The position numbers were made by a program, and so were the translations under genes. This document shows positions 8,493 through 17,011 of a stretch of 64,000 bases of DNA, one piece after another. The notes under the pieces are model-generated. The model searched no databases. It was not told the origin of the DNA and saw only the letters and a program-made list of their open reading frames with translations. Source of the DNA: Mycobacterium decipiens. Its GTDB lineage: Bacteria > Actinomycetota > Actinomycetes > Mycobacteriales > Mycobacteriaceae. The stretch's first letter is position 1, and the number at the start of each line of letters is the position of its first letter. The DNA lies in assembly GCF_963853665.1 (NCBI RefSeq), contig NZ_OY970459.1, positions 372,001 through 436,000 of the forward strand. Direction: 5' to 3'.

Positions 8493-9581
8493 ATGACGGG
8501 TGAGCTGGATTTGTCCGGGATCGACGTTGACACCAGCGCGCCGGTGCTGGTCACCGGCGCGACCGGATACGTAGCGGGGTGGATCGTCAAGGGCTTGCTG
8601 GACGCTGGCGTTACCGTCCACGCCGCCGTTCGTGATCCGAACAACAAGGCCAAGATTGCGCATCTTGTTGACATGGCGGAAAAGTCGCGTGGTGACGTCC
8701 GGTTCTACCGCGCTGATCTGCTCGCCGACGGCTCATACACCGAGGCGATGACGGGCTGCCGCATCGTGTTTCATACCGCATCCCCCTTCGTCCGTGCGGT
8801 TGACGATCCGCAGCGTGATTTGATCGATCCCGCGGTCAAGGGCACGGCCAACGTCTTGTCCAGCGCCAATCTCGTCACCTCGGTGTCGCGTGTCGTCTTG
8901 ACCAGCTCGTGTGCGGCGATCTATACCGATGCCCTCGACTGCGAGAACGCGCCGGGCGGCATGATCACCGAGGAGATCTGGAACACGACGGCCTCGCTTA
9001 CCCATGAGCCGTACAGCTACTCCAAGCTGCTCGCCGAGCGGGAAGCTTGGCGGATAGCCGAAAGCCAGAATCGCTGGCGGCTGGTCGTTATCAACCCGTC
9101 GCTGGTGATCGGTCCAGCGAAGGGGCCGGATCCGACGTCGGAAAGCTTCACCATCGTCAAGCGGATCGCGGACGGGTCGATGAAAATGGGCGCGCCTCGG
9201 CTCGGGATGGGGGTAGTGGATGTTCGTGAGGTTGCCCGGGCGCACATCGCGGCCGCCTACCTTCCGGAAGCGCTTGGGCGGCACATCGTTTCGGGTCACA
9301 ACACCGACATGCTCGAGCTGGCTCAGTCGCTGCAGCCGCGGTTCGGGCGAGACTTTCCGCTGCCCCAGCGCGCGCTACCGAAGATCCTGGTGTGGCTGGT
9401 TGCCCCATTCGTTGGTCTCAGCCGTGAGTTCGTCGCCAAAAACGTTGGCCACGCTTGGCGGGCTGACAACGCAAAAAGCCAGCGCGAGCTGGGTGTCGCG
9501 TATCGGCCGTTGCGCGAGTCGATGGAAGACATGTTCGCGCAGATGATCGAGCAGAAGCTGGTGACTTCATCGGCGAACTAG
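8493..9581 (+). CDS. NAD-dependent epimerase/dihydroflavonol-reductase-type SDR
   Basis: This extended short-chain dehydrogenase has about 362 residues. The Rossmann motif VTGATGYVAGWIVKGLL lies near the N-terminus, and the catalytic motif YSYSK is about halfway along, with TSSCAA before it. The C-terminal half has the substrate-domain pattern of dihydroflavonol-4-reductase/3-beta-hydroxysteroid dehydrogenase-like enzymes. An upstream in-frame ATG exists at 8454, but the ATG at 8493 follows a clear GAGGGGAG ribosome-binding sequence and is preferred. It presumably oxidises or reduces a hydroxyl/keto group of the substrate activated by the neighbouring CoA ligase. It is convergent with the P450 gene. 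Confidence 0.85.
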   Translation: MTGELDLSGIDVDTSAPVLVTGATGYVAGWIVKGLLDAGVTVHAAVRDPNNKAKIAHLVDMAEKSRGDVRFYRADLLADGSYTEAMTGCRIVFHTASPFVRAVDDPQRDLIDPAVKGTANVLSSANLVTSVSRVVLTSSCAAIYTDALDCENAPGGMITEEIWNTTASLTHEPYSYSKLLAEREAWRIAESQNRWRLVVINPSLVIGPAKGPDPTSESFTIVKRIADGSMKMGAPRLGMGVVDVREVARAHIAAAYLPEALGRHIVSGHNTDMLELAQSLQPRFGRDFPLPQRALPKILVWLVAPFVGLSREFVAKNVGHAWRADNAKSQRELGVAYRPLRESMEDMFAQMIEQKLVTSSAN

Positions 9582-9623
9582 AGTCGTGCGCCGGGAATTC
9601 GGTGAAGATTGCGGTGTGCGTTT

Positions 9624-11072
9624 CTAAGCGTGGCGCTGCAGATGGCGGCCGCGCTGGTCGATCGTGGTGAGTGAACCCGAACCAACGGTCCGCGACGCCA
9701 ATGCCACCGCATCGTTCTTGAGCCTGAGCATGGCGCTTCCGGTCAGTCCGGCCTCAATGTCGCGGGACGCGCCAGGGGGAAGCGAAAACGCGAATCGCCG
9801 CGCCATAACGGCCACGGTTACAACCATCTCCGCCATGGCGAAGTGCTGCCCGTAACACACTCTGGGCCCGCCGCCGAACGGGATCCAGGCGAAACGCGGG
9901 ATGTTGTCGGTGGATCCGTCGAGCCATCGATCGGGCCGGAACTCCATCGGGTGAGCGAACCAGCGCCGATCTCGCTGAGTCACCCACGGGCATACGTTAA
10001 CCCGCTGTCCGGGCTGAAAGCTAAAGCCGCACAACATGGTTTGGGTCTTCACGACGTGTATTGGCAATGCGAATACGGGTGGATAGAGGCGCAGCGCCTC
10101 CTTCACCACCGCCTCGACCAACGGCAGATCCTTGATGTGACTAAAGCTCGGCGCGTCTATGCCCACTGCCTGTTGTACCTCGACCGCAACTCGGTCCTGC
10201 ACGTCGGGATGACGCGCCAGCAGAGCAACGATGAATGCCAGCGAGTTCGCCGACGTCTCGTATCCGCCGAGGAACAGGTTGTGCATCTCGTCACCGAGTT
10301 GGTGCTCGGTCAGTGGCTGATCGTCCTCGTCGCGGGCATCCAGCAGGATGTCGAGCAGGTCGGCATCCCTGAGTGCCTTCAGGTTGCCGCCTTCGGTCCG
10401 GCGTTGCTCGATGATGTCGGCAAACAATGCGCGTAAGCGGTCCGACGATCTGCGTAACGCCGTCCGCAGGGGTGTGGGAACTCTTGGCGAGAGCCAGTTC
10501 CCCACGATGAATTCGATACTGTTCAACAGCAATTGGCGGTCCATCACCCGCTTGATCTCGTCGCCGGCCGCATCGGTGAGATCCGGACCGAACAGTGTTC
10601 GCGTCATGATCCGCCGGGTGAGCTGCTGCGTCTCACCCTGGATGCCCAACACATCGCCGTCGCCCCAGCGATCACACATCTCTTCGGCGCACCGGGCCAT
10701 AACCGTTGTGTATCTGGCGATACTTTGCCGGTGTGTTCCGGGCTGCAGCAGTCGGCGCTGTCTTTTCCACGTAGGACCTTCGCTCATCACCAGACCGTTG
10801 TTCCCGATGATGCCGGCGTACTCCTGGAACCCGCCCGACGGCCTGCCGAGAGGTCCGCTCGCACCTGCGGATGCGAGCACCTCGCTGATGTGGTCGGGGT
10901 GGAAGAACAGCGTCTCCCGCATCGGACCGATCGACCACTCGACGACATCCCCCAAGCGGGTGAGCCCTTCGAAGAAGCCCAACCAGCCTTGGATCATCCG
11001 GCGCAGCTGGTCTGGTGATCGCAGCGGGTGAACTCTCGGCGGATGCTGCGAGGCCGCAGACCGGCGGCGCAT
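9624..11072 (-). CDS. Cytochrome P450 monooxygenase
   Basis: The 482-residue P450 carries the haem-binding loop FGGGPRVCYG with ligand Cys406. The ExxR motif lies in KEALRLYP and the I-helix oxygen-activation segment is LFLGGYETSAN. A PERF-like region is seen at FRPDRW. The length and I-helix resemble the fatty-acid/xenobiotic hydroxylase group (CYP102/CYP4-like) more than the shorter sterol-type bacterial P450s. The CYP family cannot be assigned by eye. It lies between an SDR and a TetR regulator in a putative lipid-modification island and would hydroxylate that pathway's substrate. Confidence 0.88.
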   Translation of the reverse strand: MRRRSAASQHPPRVHPLRSPDQLRRMIQGWLGFFEGLTRLGDVVEWSIGPMRETLFFHPDHISEVLASAGASGPLGRPSGGFQEYAGIIGNNGLVMSEGPTWKRQRRLLQPGTHRQSIARYTTVMARCAEEMCDRWGDGDVLGIQGETQQLTRRIMTRTLFGPDLTDAAGDEIKRVMDRQLLLNSIEFIVGNWLSPRVPTPLRTALRRSSDRLRALFADIIEQRRTEGGNLKALRDADLLDILLDARDEDDQPLTEHQLGDEMHNLFLGGYETSANSLAFIVALLARHPDVQDRVAVEVQQAVGIDAPSFSHIKDLPLVEAVVKEALRLYPPVFALPIHVVKTQTMLCGFSFQPGQRVNVCPWVTQRDRRWFAHPMEFRPDRWLDGSTDNIPRFAWIPFGGGPRVCYGQHFAMAEMVVTVAVMARRFAFSLPPGASRDIEAGLTGSAMLRLKNDAVALASRTVGSGSLTTIDQRGRHLQRHA

Positions 11073-11230
11073 ACTCTCGTCCTTCTGTTGGCAGGCGCAA
11101 ATTTTGCGCGTACTGCATCCAAGCAGCCAGAAGTGGACGACGACTGTTAGATGGCTGGGAATGGTCTGTGTTCCATCGTCGGGTTCGGCAACCGTGCAAC
11201 GAGGCGACGGCGCCCGACACTACGCCCAGG

Positions 11231-11851
11231 TCACTCCCGCTGGGTCTTTCTGCCAGAGACGAATTCTTTTGCTGTGATGAGGAATTCGAGCTGTTCGCCA
11301 ACCTCACGTAGTGGGTCGGCGCTGCGAGTCGAGCGGCACAGCACGATGGCACCCTCCAGCGCGGCGATCGACATTACCGCCAGCGACGCCGCATTCGCCT
11401 CGTCGAAACCGTCGGCGAGGAACGCGTGGGTCAATGCCGTGCACCAGCGGCCCAAGATCACACCGGCTTCGGCGGACAGCTCGGGTGCGTCCTGCGCCGA
11501 ACCGATGGCGGCCGCCACCACGGGGCACCCGGCGGCAAAGTCACCGTCGACCAGCAGGCGTTCCCAGAACCGGACGAATTCACGCAGCAGGACCCTGGCG
11601 CCCCGGTCGGCGGCGGCTTCGATGATGGCGGTGATGGAGCCTCCGGCGTATTGCAGCGCCTCGGCCAGGATCTGATTACGCCCGTCGGGAAAGTGGTAGT
11701 ACACCGAGCCGCGTGGGGCGCCACTGCGGGCTAGCACCGCGTCGATGGTCACACCCGCGGCCCCCCGTTCGCGCATCACCTGGGCGGCGCTGGCCAGCAT
11801 CCTTTTCCGGGTACCGCCGCGCTTCGTTTGAGCGGGGTTGGCTGGCGTCAT
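11231..11851 (-). CDS. TetR-family regulator, LmrA/YxaF-like
   Basis: This 206-residue repressor has a helix-turn-helix in residues 10-60 (GVTIDAVLARSGAPRGSVYYHF). The C-terminal ligand domain contains FAAGCPVVAAAIGS, characteristic of the LmrA/YxaF TetR subgroup. The open frame extends about 89 codons upstream, but that extension is not protein-like. The ATG at 11851 gives a normal TetR length. Divergent from it, at 12111, is a crotonase gene, and a perfect inverted repeat lies between them. It probably controls that gene and perhaps the P450 downstream. Confidence 0.85.
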   Translation of the reverse strand: MTPANPAQTKRGGTRKRMLASAAQVMRERGAAGVTIDAVLARSGAPRGSVYYHFPDGRNQILAEALQYAGGSITAIIEAAADRGARVLLREFVRFWERLLVDGDFAAGCPVVAAAIGSAQDAPELSAEAGVILGRWCTALTHAFLADGFDEANAASLAVMSIAALEGAIVLCRSTRSADPLREVGEQLEFLITAKEFVSGRKTQRE

Positions 11852-12071
11852 GCGGCGGGGGAGTGCCGCGCATCGGGCAATTCTGGGCTGAATCGATCGC
11901 CGGCAACATTGAACTCGATGATCCACATGGCTTCTCCCGGCAGGTGTGCTGCTCTCATGCGCCGGGGTCACCGGCCCACTACTATGCAACTTAACATATG
12001 CATTGCCGTGATACCGCGCGACGGATGGCATGAAGTACGGAAGCCTGGCTGCATCGGTAATCGGATTATGT

Positions 12072-12087
12072 ACTATTGCATAATAGT
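12072..12087. promoter_or_regulatory. Candidate TetR operator (inverted repeat)
   Basis: ACTATT-gcat-AATAGT is a perfect 6-4-6 inverted repeat in an AT-rich patch. It lies between the TetR gene (start 11851) and the divergent crotonase (start 12111), 23 bp upstream of the crotonase ATG. Position and symmetry suit an operator for the adjacent repressor; binding is inferred. Confidence 0.55.
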
Positions 12088-12110
12088 TAGATCTGCGCTT
12101 GACTGGACCG

Positions 12111-12941
12111 ATGACCACTACTTCTCACGTTTCCCAGACCTCCCCGCCCGAGCTGCCCAATCTCGACAATGTTTCGCTCGAACGGGACGGACACGTCCTG
12201 CTGATCGGCTTGAACCGGCCGCACAAGCGCAACTCGTTCGACCGGGCGATGTTCGCCGACCTGTCCCGGGCCTACGCGCTGCTGGAATCCGATGCCTCGG
12301 CGCGCGCGGGGGTGTTGTTCGCGCACGGCGACCACTTCACCGGCGGCCTGGATCTCGTAGACGTCGGTCCGAGCATCGCGACCGGGCAGACGCCGTTGGC
12401 CGACGACGGCCGCGACCCGTGGCGGCTGGACGGCCAGTGGACCACGCCGCTGATCGCCGTCGCACACGGCTGGTGCCTGACGCTGGGCATCGAACTGCTG
12501 CTGGCCGCCGACATCCGTATCGCGGCGGCCGGAACCCGCTTCTCCCAGCTTGAAGTGCAGCGCGGGATCTATCCGTTCGGGGGCGCGACGATCCGGCTGC
12601 CCCGCGAGGCCGGGTGGGGCAACGCCATGCGCTGGCTGCTCACCGGTGACGAGTTCGACGCCGCCGAGGCGCACCGGATCGGGCTGGTCCAAGAAGTGGC
12701 CGACGATGCGTCGGCGGCCTTGGCCCGGGCCCGCGAGATCGCACACACCATCGCCGATCGCGCCGCGCCGCTGGGTGTGCGGGCCACCCTAGCGTCGGCG
12801 CACCTGGCACGCCAACAGGGCGAGGCCGCCGCGATCAAGCAGCTGATTCCCGAAATGAGGGCGCTGTTCGCCAGCGAGGATGCCGCCGAGGGCGTGCAAT
12901 CCTTCGTCGAGCGCCGGCAAGCCCGATTCCAGGGCCGCTAG
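12111..12941 (+). CDS. Enoyl-CoA hydratase/crotonase family protein
   Basis: This is a 276-residue crotonase distinct from echA1. The oxyanion-hole region reads LFAHGDHFTGGLDLVDV and GWCLTLGIELLLAADIRIA. The pocket segment is FSQLEVQRGIYPFGGATIRL. The start is an ATG at 12111; an in-frame TTG lies four codons upstream. It is probably repressed by the divergent TetR protein. Its last four bases overlap the end of the convergent aldehyde dehydrogenase gene. It marks the right boundary of the segment absent from my recollection of H37Rv. Confidence 0.87.
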   Translation: MTTTSHVSQTSPPELPNLDNVSLERDGHVLLIGLNRPHKRNSFDRAMFADLSRAYALLESDASARAGVLFAHGDHFTGGLDLVDVGPSIATGQTPLADDGRDPWRLDGQWTTPLIAVAHGWCLTLGIELLLAADIRIAAAGTRFSQLEVQRGIYPFGGATIRLPREAGWGNAMRWLLTGDEFDAAEAHRIGLVQEVADDASAALARAREIAHTIADRAAPLGVRATLASAHLARQQGEAAAIKQLIPEMRALFASEDAAEGVQSFVERRQARFQGR

Positions 12942-14404
12942 CTTTCGATGGTGAAACCCATCGGCAGCAGCACACTCTTTTGCTGGGTGAAGTGTTCGAT
13001 ACCTTCCGGCCCGTTCTCGCGGCCGATGCCGGAGTTCTTGTAGCCACCGAACGGTGAGCCGGGATCGAATGCGTACCAGTTGATTCCGTATGTCCCGGTG
13101 CGGATCTTCTGTGAGATCTCGATGCCTTTGGGCACATCCGTGGTCCACACGCTGCCAGCCAGTCCATACACCGAATCGTTGGCGATCGCGATCGCGTCCT
13201 CCTCGGTGTCATAGGGGATGATGGCCAGCACCGGCCCGAAGATCTCCTCCTGGGCGATGGTCATCTTGTTGTCGACGTCTGCGAATACGGTGGGCTGGAC
13301 GAAGAAACCCTTGTCCAGACCCCCGGGGCGGCCGCCGCCGCACACTAGCCGAGCACCCTCCTCGATGCCTTTGGCGATGTAGCCTTCGACGCGGGTCCGT
13401 TGCTTCTCCGAGATCAGCGGACCGACCTGGGCGATCGGGTCCGACGGCGGGCCCACTGGGAGAGCTTGCACGAAATTGGTTACCGCGTCCACGATTTCGT
13501 CGTACCGGGAGCGCGGAGCCAGAATGCGGGTCTGGTTGACACAGCCCTGCCCGGCGTTCATTATCCCGGAGAACACCATCATCGGAACCGCTGCGGCCAG
13601 GTCGACATCTTCGAGGACGATGGCCGCGGATTTGCCGCCGAGCTCCAAGGTGCACGGCTTGAGCAGGTCCGCGGCGCGTCTGCCGACCTCCCTGCCGACG
13701 GCCGAGCTGCCGGTGAAGGTGAACATGTCGATGTCCGGGTTGGACATCAGAGCCTGCCCGGTCGCAATCCCTCCGGGCACCACCGACAGCACACCCTCGG
13801 GCAGGCCGGCTTCGGCGAATACGTCCGCTACAGCGTTGGCGGACAACGGCGTTTCGGCGGCGGGCTTGAGCACCACCGTGCAGCCGGCCAACAGCGCTGG
13901 ACACAGCTTGTTGACCGCCAAAAACAACGGAACGTTCCAGGCCACGATGGCACCCACCACGCCGACCGGCTCACGGCTGACAATGGTTTGTCCGTAGTAG
14001 CCGGTGCGGGTCTCAGTCCAGCTGACCTTGTCCGCTGCGCCGGCAAAGAAGTTCATCGTCGCCATCGAACCCATCCAGTGCATCGTCTCGATGATGGTCG
14101 GCGGCTGGCCCGTTTCGGCCGCGAGCAGCGAGGTGAACTGCTCCTTGCGATCCTCCATCAACTTGACCGCCGCAGCGATCACTGCCGCACGCTCCTTCGG
14201 CGGGGTAGCGGGCCAGGGGCCGTTATCGAATGCGGCGCGCGCCGCGGCGACCGCGGCATCGACGTCGGCCGCCGCGGCCATCGGCACCTTGCCGACGTAT
14301 TCACCGGTGGCCGGGCAGTGCACCTCGATGACATCGGAGGTGGACGGTTTCGCCCACCTGCCGCCGATAAAGAGGTTGTCGTATTCCGTCCTACTGTCGC
14401 TCAT
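12938..14404 (-). CDS. NAD(P)-dependent aldehyde dehydrogenase (Rv0223c-like)
   Basis: This is a 488-residue ALDH. The catalytic cysteine is in NAGQGCVNQTRI and the general-base glutamate in LELGGKSAAI. The cofactor-binding segment FTGSSAVGREV and the C-terminal FGGYKNSGIGRENG are also present. It oxidises an aldehyde to the acid; the substrate is unknown. The ATG is at 14404. The 3' end overlaps the convergent crotonase by 4 bp, which leaves no room for an intervening terminator. Confidence 0.92.
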   Translation of the reverse strand: MSDSRTEYDNLFIGGRWAKPSTSDVIEVHCPATGEYVGKVPMAAAADVDAAVAAARAAFDNGPWPATPPKERAAVIAAAVKLMEDRKEQFTSLLAAETGQPPTIIETMHWMGSMATMNFFAGAADKVSWTETRTGYYGQTIVSREPVGVVGAIVAWNVPLFLAVNKLCPALLAGCTVVLKPAAETPLSANAVADVFAEAGLPEGVLSVVPGGIATGQALMSNPDIDMFTFTGSSAVGREVGRRAADLLKPCTLELGGKSAAIVLEDVDLAAAVPMMVFSGIMNAGQGCVNQTRILAPRSRYDEIVDAVTNFVQALPVGPPSDPIAQVGPLISEKQRTRVEGYIAKGIEEGARLVCGGGRPGGLDKGFFVQPTVFADVDNKMTIAQEEIFGPVLAIIPYDTEEDAIAIANDSVYGLAGSVWTTDVPKGIEISQKIRTGTYGINWYAFDPGSPFGGYKNSGIGRENGPEGIEHFTQQKSVLLPMGFTIES

Positions 14405-14446
14405 GGCGCCACACTACCCAAGCCCAAAGCCAAACGAGAACATGTT

Positions 14447-15256
14447 TCAGTATTGCGGTTGGAGCACCAGTACTAGATTGCTCACCAGGAACTCGCGCAG
14501 CACCGGCACGGATGTCACCCACCACGCCCATCTCGGGTGGTAGCGGGGAAATGCGGCTATCGCGGCCCCGGTGCTGGAGGCCCAGCTCAGACCGTCGGCG
14601 GCCGACACCGCAAACAACGAGGACCCGTAGTTGTTCTTTGCCGGACGGCCGTGTTTGCGGGCATAGCGGGCGGCGGCGCGGGCGCCGCCGAGGTAGTGGG
14701 TGAGGCCCATCTCGTGCCCACCGAATGGCCCCAGCCAAACGGTGTAGGACAACACGGCCAGCCCGCCCGGCTTGGTCACCCGTAGCATCTCGGTGCCGAG
14801 CTGCCAGGGCCGCGGGACGTGTTCGGCGACATTGGAGGACAAGCAGATATCGACGGAGTCGTCGGCGAACGGCAGTGCCATGCCCGACGCCCGGACGAAG
14901 GTGCCCGGCGCGCCGGTGACAGCGGGTCCGGCCGCGTGCATTTCGCTCGGATCCGGTTCGACACCGATGTAGCCGACACCGGCGTCAAGGAACGCCGTCG
15001 CGAAGTACCCCGGCCCGCCGCCGATGTCCAGCAGCGTTCGGCCCACCGGCGGCTCGCCGTGGGTGGCCAACCACAGATCGCTGACCATCGCCGCGGTGTC
15101 GGCTGCCAGGGCGCGGTAGAACCGTGCCGGGTCGGGCTGCTCGTAGCGGAACTCCGACAGCAATCGCAGCGAGCGCCTCAGCGTCGCCCGTCGCGCGAAG
15201 GCGCCGGTGACACTGGGGTATACCGCCACCCGGCACACCCTACGGCTGTCGGCCAT
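14447..15256 (-). CDS. SAM-dependent methyltransferase (Rv0224c-like)
   Basis: The protein is a class I methyltransferase of up to 269 residues. Motif I is LLDIGGGPGYFATAF, the acidic loop is YIGVEPDPSEM, and CLSSNVAEHVPRPW is typical of Methyltransf_11. The ATG at 15256 makes it about 15 residues longer than the H37Rv version; a GTG shortly downstream is an alternative start. Substrate is unknown. It is divergent from a glycosyltransferase, with the 58-bp VNTR occupying the intergenic region. Confidence 0.85.
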   Translation of the reverse strand: MADSRRVCRVAVYPSVTGAFARRATLRRSLRLLSEFRYEQPDPARFYRALAADTAAMVSDLWLATHGEPPVGRTLLDIGGGPGYFATAFLDAGVGYIGVEPDPSEMHAAGPAVTGAPGTFVRASGMALPFADDSVDICLSSNVAEHVPRPWQLGTEMLRVTKPGGLAVLSYTVWLGPFGGHEMGLTHYLGGARAAARYARKHGRPAKNNYGSSLFAVSAADGLSWASSTGAAIAAFPRYHPRWAWWVTSVPVLREFLVSNLVLVLQPQY

Positions 15257-15274
15257 GCGCCCAACGTGAAGCGC

Positions 15275-15805
15275 GGGCTAGGCCGAATTGCCCGGCTCCT
15301 CCTCGCGCGGCGGCGCGGCGCGCATCGTCGCCGGGCTAGGCCGAATTGCCCGGCTCCTCCTCGCGCGGCGGCGCGGCGCGCATCGTCGCCGGGCTAGGCC
15401 GAATTGCCCGGCTCCTCCTCGCGCCGCGGCGCGGCGCGCATCGTCGCCGGGCTAGGCCGAATTGCCCGGCTCCTCCTCGCGCCGCGGCGCGGCGCGCATC
15501 GTCGCCGGGCTAGGCCGAATTGCCCGGCTCCTCCTCGCGCCGCGGCGCGGCGCGCATCGTCGCCGGGCTAGGCCGAATTGCCCGGCTCCTCCTCGCGCCG
15601 CGGCGCGGCGCGCATCGTCGCCGGGCTAGGCCGAATTGCCCGGCTCCTCCTCGCGCCGCGGCGCGGCGCGCATCGTCGCCGGGCTAGGCCGAATTGCCCG
15701 GCTCCTCCTCGCGCCGCGGCGCGGCGCGCATCGTCGCCGGGCTAGGCCGAATTGCCCGGCTCCTCCTCGCGCCGCGGCGCGGCGCGCATCGTCGCCGGGC
15801 TAGGC
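15275..15805. repeat. 58-bp tandem repeat (VNTR), nine full copies
   Basis: Copies begin with GGGCTAGGCCGAATTGCC at 15275, 15333, 15391, 15449, 15507, 15565, 15623, 15681 and 15739, each exactly 58 bp. A partial tenth ends at 15805. The last seven units contain a perfect 12-bp palindrome, GCGCCGCGGCGC. The first two have GCGCGGCGGCGC, one base different, so at least two unit types exist. The array fills the gap between the methyltransferase and the divergent glycosyltransferase and ends 9 bp before the latter's ATG. Since 58 is not a multiple of three and each unit carries TAG, it is not coding. Confidence 0.97.
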
Positions 15806-15814
15806 TATTCGCCA

Positions 15815-16993
15815 ATGTCTGCTCTGCGCTCGGTGTTGCTGCTGTGCTGGCGCGACACCGGGCACCCCCAGGGGGGCGGTAGCGAAGCCTATCTACAACG
15901 CATCGGGGCTCAGCTGGCCGCGTCGGGCATTGCGGTCACGTTGCGCACCGCCCGCTATCCAGGTGCGCCACGACATGAACTGGTCGACGGTGTGCGGATC
16001 AGCCGCGCCGGCGGGCGTTACTCGGTGTACCTCTGGGCGTTGCTGGCGATGGCCCTAGCCGATTTCGGAGCCAGGGTAGGAGCCAGAATCGGGCTTGGGC
16101 CGCTGCGCCGAGTGCGCCCCGACGTGGTCGTCGATACCCAGAACGGCCTGCCGTTTCTTGCCCGGCTGTTGTATGGCCGGCGGGCGGTGGTGCTGGTGCA
16201 CCACTGCCACCGTGAGCAGTGGCCGGTTGCCGGCCCGGTGATTGGCCGGATCGGCTGGTACGTCGAGTCGACGTTGTCGCCGCGGCTGCACCGGCGTAAT
16301 CAGTACGTCACGGTGTCGCTGCCGTCGGCGCGAGACCTGGTCGCTCTGCGGGTGGACAGCGATCGGATCGCGGTGGTCCGCAACGGTCTCGACGAGGCGC
16401 CGGCGCCAACGTTGTCCGGCCCGCGCGCCCCCGCGCCGCGCGTGGTGGTGCTGTCCCGGCTGGTGCCACACAAGCAGATCGAAGATGCGCTGGACGCCGT
16501 CGCGGCACTGCGGCCCCGGATGCCGGGCCTGCATCTCGACATCGTCGGCGGTGGCTGGTGGCGGCAGCGGCTCGTCGACCATGTACAACGGCTCGGCATC
16601 GCCGACGCGGTGACCTTCCATGGCCATGTCGACGACGTGACCAAACACCATGTGCTGCAACGTTCGTGGGTGCACTTGTTGCCTTCACGCAAGGAGGGGT
16701 GGGGTCTCGCGGTCGTCGAGGCGGCCCAGCACGGCGTGCCCACCATCGGGTATCGCTCCTCCGGCGGCCTGTCCGACTCGATCATCGACGGGGTGACCGG
16801 AATGTTGGTCGACAACCGCGCCGAACTGGTGGATCGGCTCGAACGGCTGCTGTCCGATTCGGTCTTGCGCGACCAACTCGGTGCCAAGGCGCAGGCGCGC
16901 AGCAGCGAGTTCTCCTGGCGGCAGAGCGCCGATGCCATGTGCAGCGTGCTGCAGGCGGTGCAAGCTGGCCGCTTTGTCAGCGGCGTGGTTTAA
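15815..16993 (+). CDS. Glycosyltransferase family 4 (Rv0225-like)
   Basis: This is a 392-residue GT-B glycosyltransferase. The N-terminal domain starts LLLCWRDTGHPQGGGSEAYLQRI (glycine-rich acceptor loop near residues 15-21). The C-terminal nucleotide-sugar domain contains VVVLSRLVPHKQIEDAL and the E-x7-E pair in KEGWGLAVVEAAQ. Frames that read through the repeat array are longer, but the ATG at 15815 gives the family N-terminus. A short segment around ARVGARIGLG seems inserted relative to the H37Rv protein as I recall it. Donor and acceptor are unknown. The repeat array immediately upstream may influence expression. Confidence 0.9.
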   Translation: MSALRSVLLLCWRDTGHPQGGGSEAYLQRIGAQLAASGIAVTLRTARYPGAPRHELVDGVRISRAGGRYSVYLWALLAMALADFGARVGARIGLGPLRRVRPDVVVDTQNGLPFLARLLYGRRAVVLVHHCHREQWPVAGPVIGRIGWYVESTLSPRLHRRNQYVTVSLPSARDLVALRVDSDRIAVVRNGLDEAPAPTLSGPRAPAPRVVVLSRLVPHKQIEDALDAVAALRPRMPGLHLDIVGGGWWRQRLVDHVQRLGIADAVTFHGHVDDVTKHHVLQRSWVHLLPSRKEGWGLAVVEAAQHGVPTIGYRSSGGLSDSIIDGVTGMLVDNRAELVDRLERLLSDSVLRDQLGAKAQARSSEFSWRQSADAMCSVLQAVQAGRFVSGVV

Positions 16994-17011
16994 GTCCCCG
17001 CGCCGCGAGAC

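Noticed and set aside
11852..12118. N-terminal extension of the TetR frame to 12118
   Set aside because: The translation has no TetR-like character, crosses the operator-like repeat and would overlap the divergent gene; the ATG at 11851 gives a normal length.
13400..14476. 358-codon open frame on the plus strand
   Set aside because: It is antisense to the aldehyde dehydrogenase and its translation is low-complexity with no motif.
15275..15805. CRISPR-like array
   Set aside because: The units are directly adjacent and near-identical with no unique spacers, so it is a VNTR.
15694..15882. Short frame running through the 58-bp repeats
   Set aside because: The repeat is not a multiple of three and carries stop codons, so these frames are not proteins.
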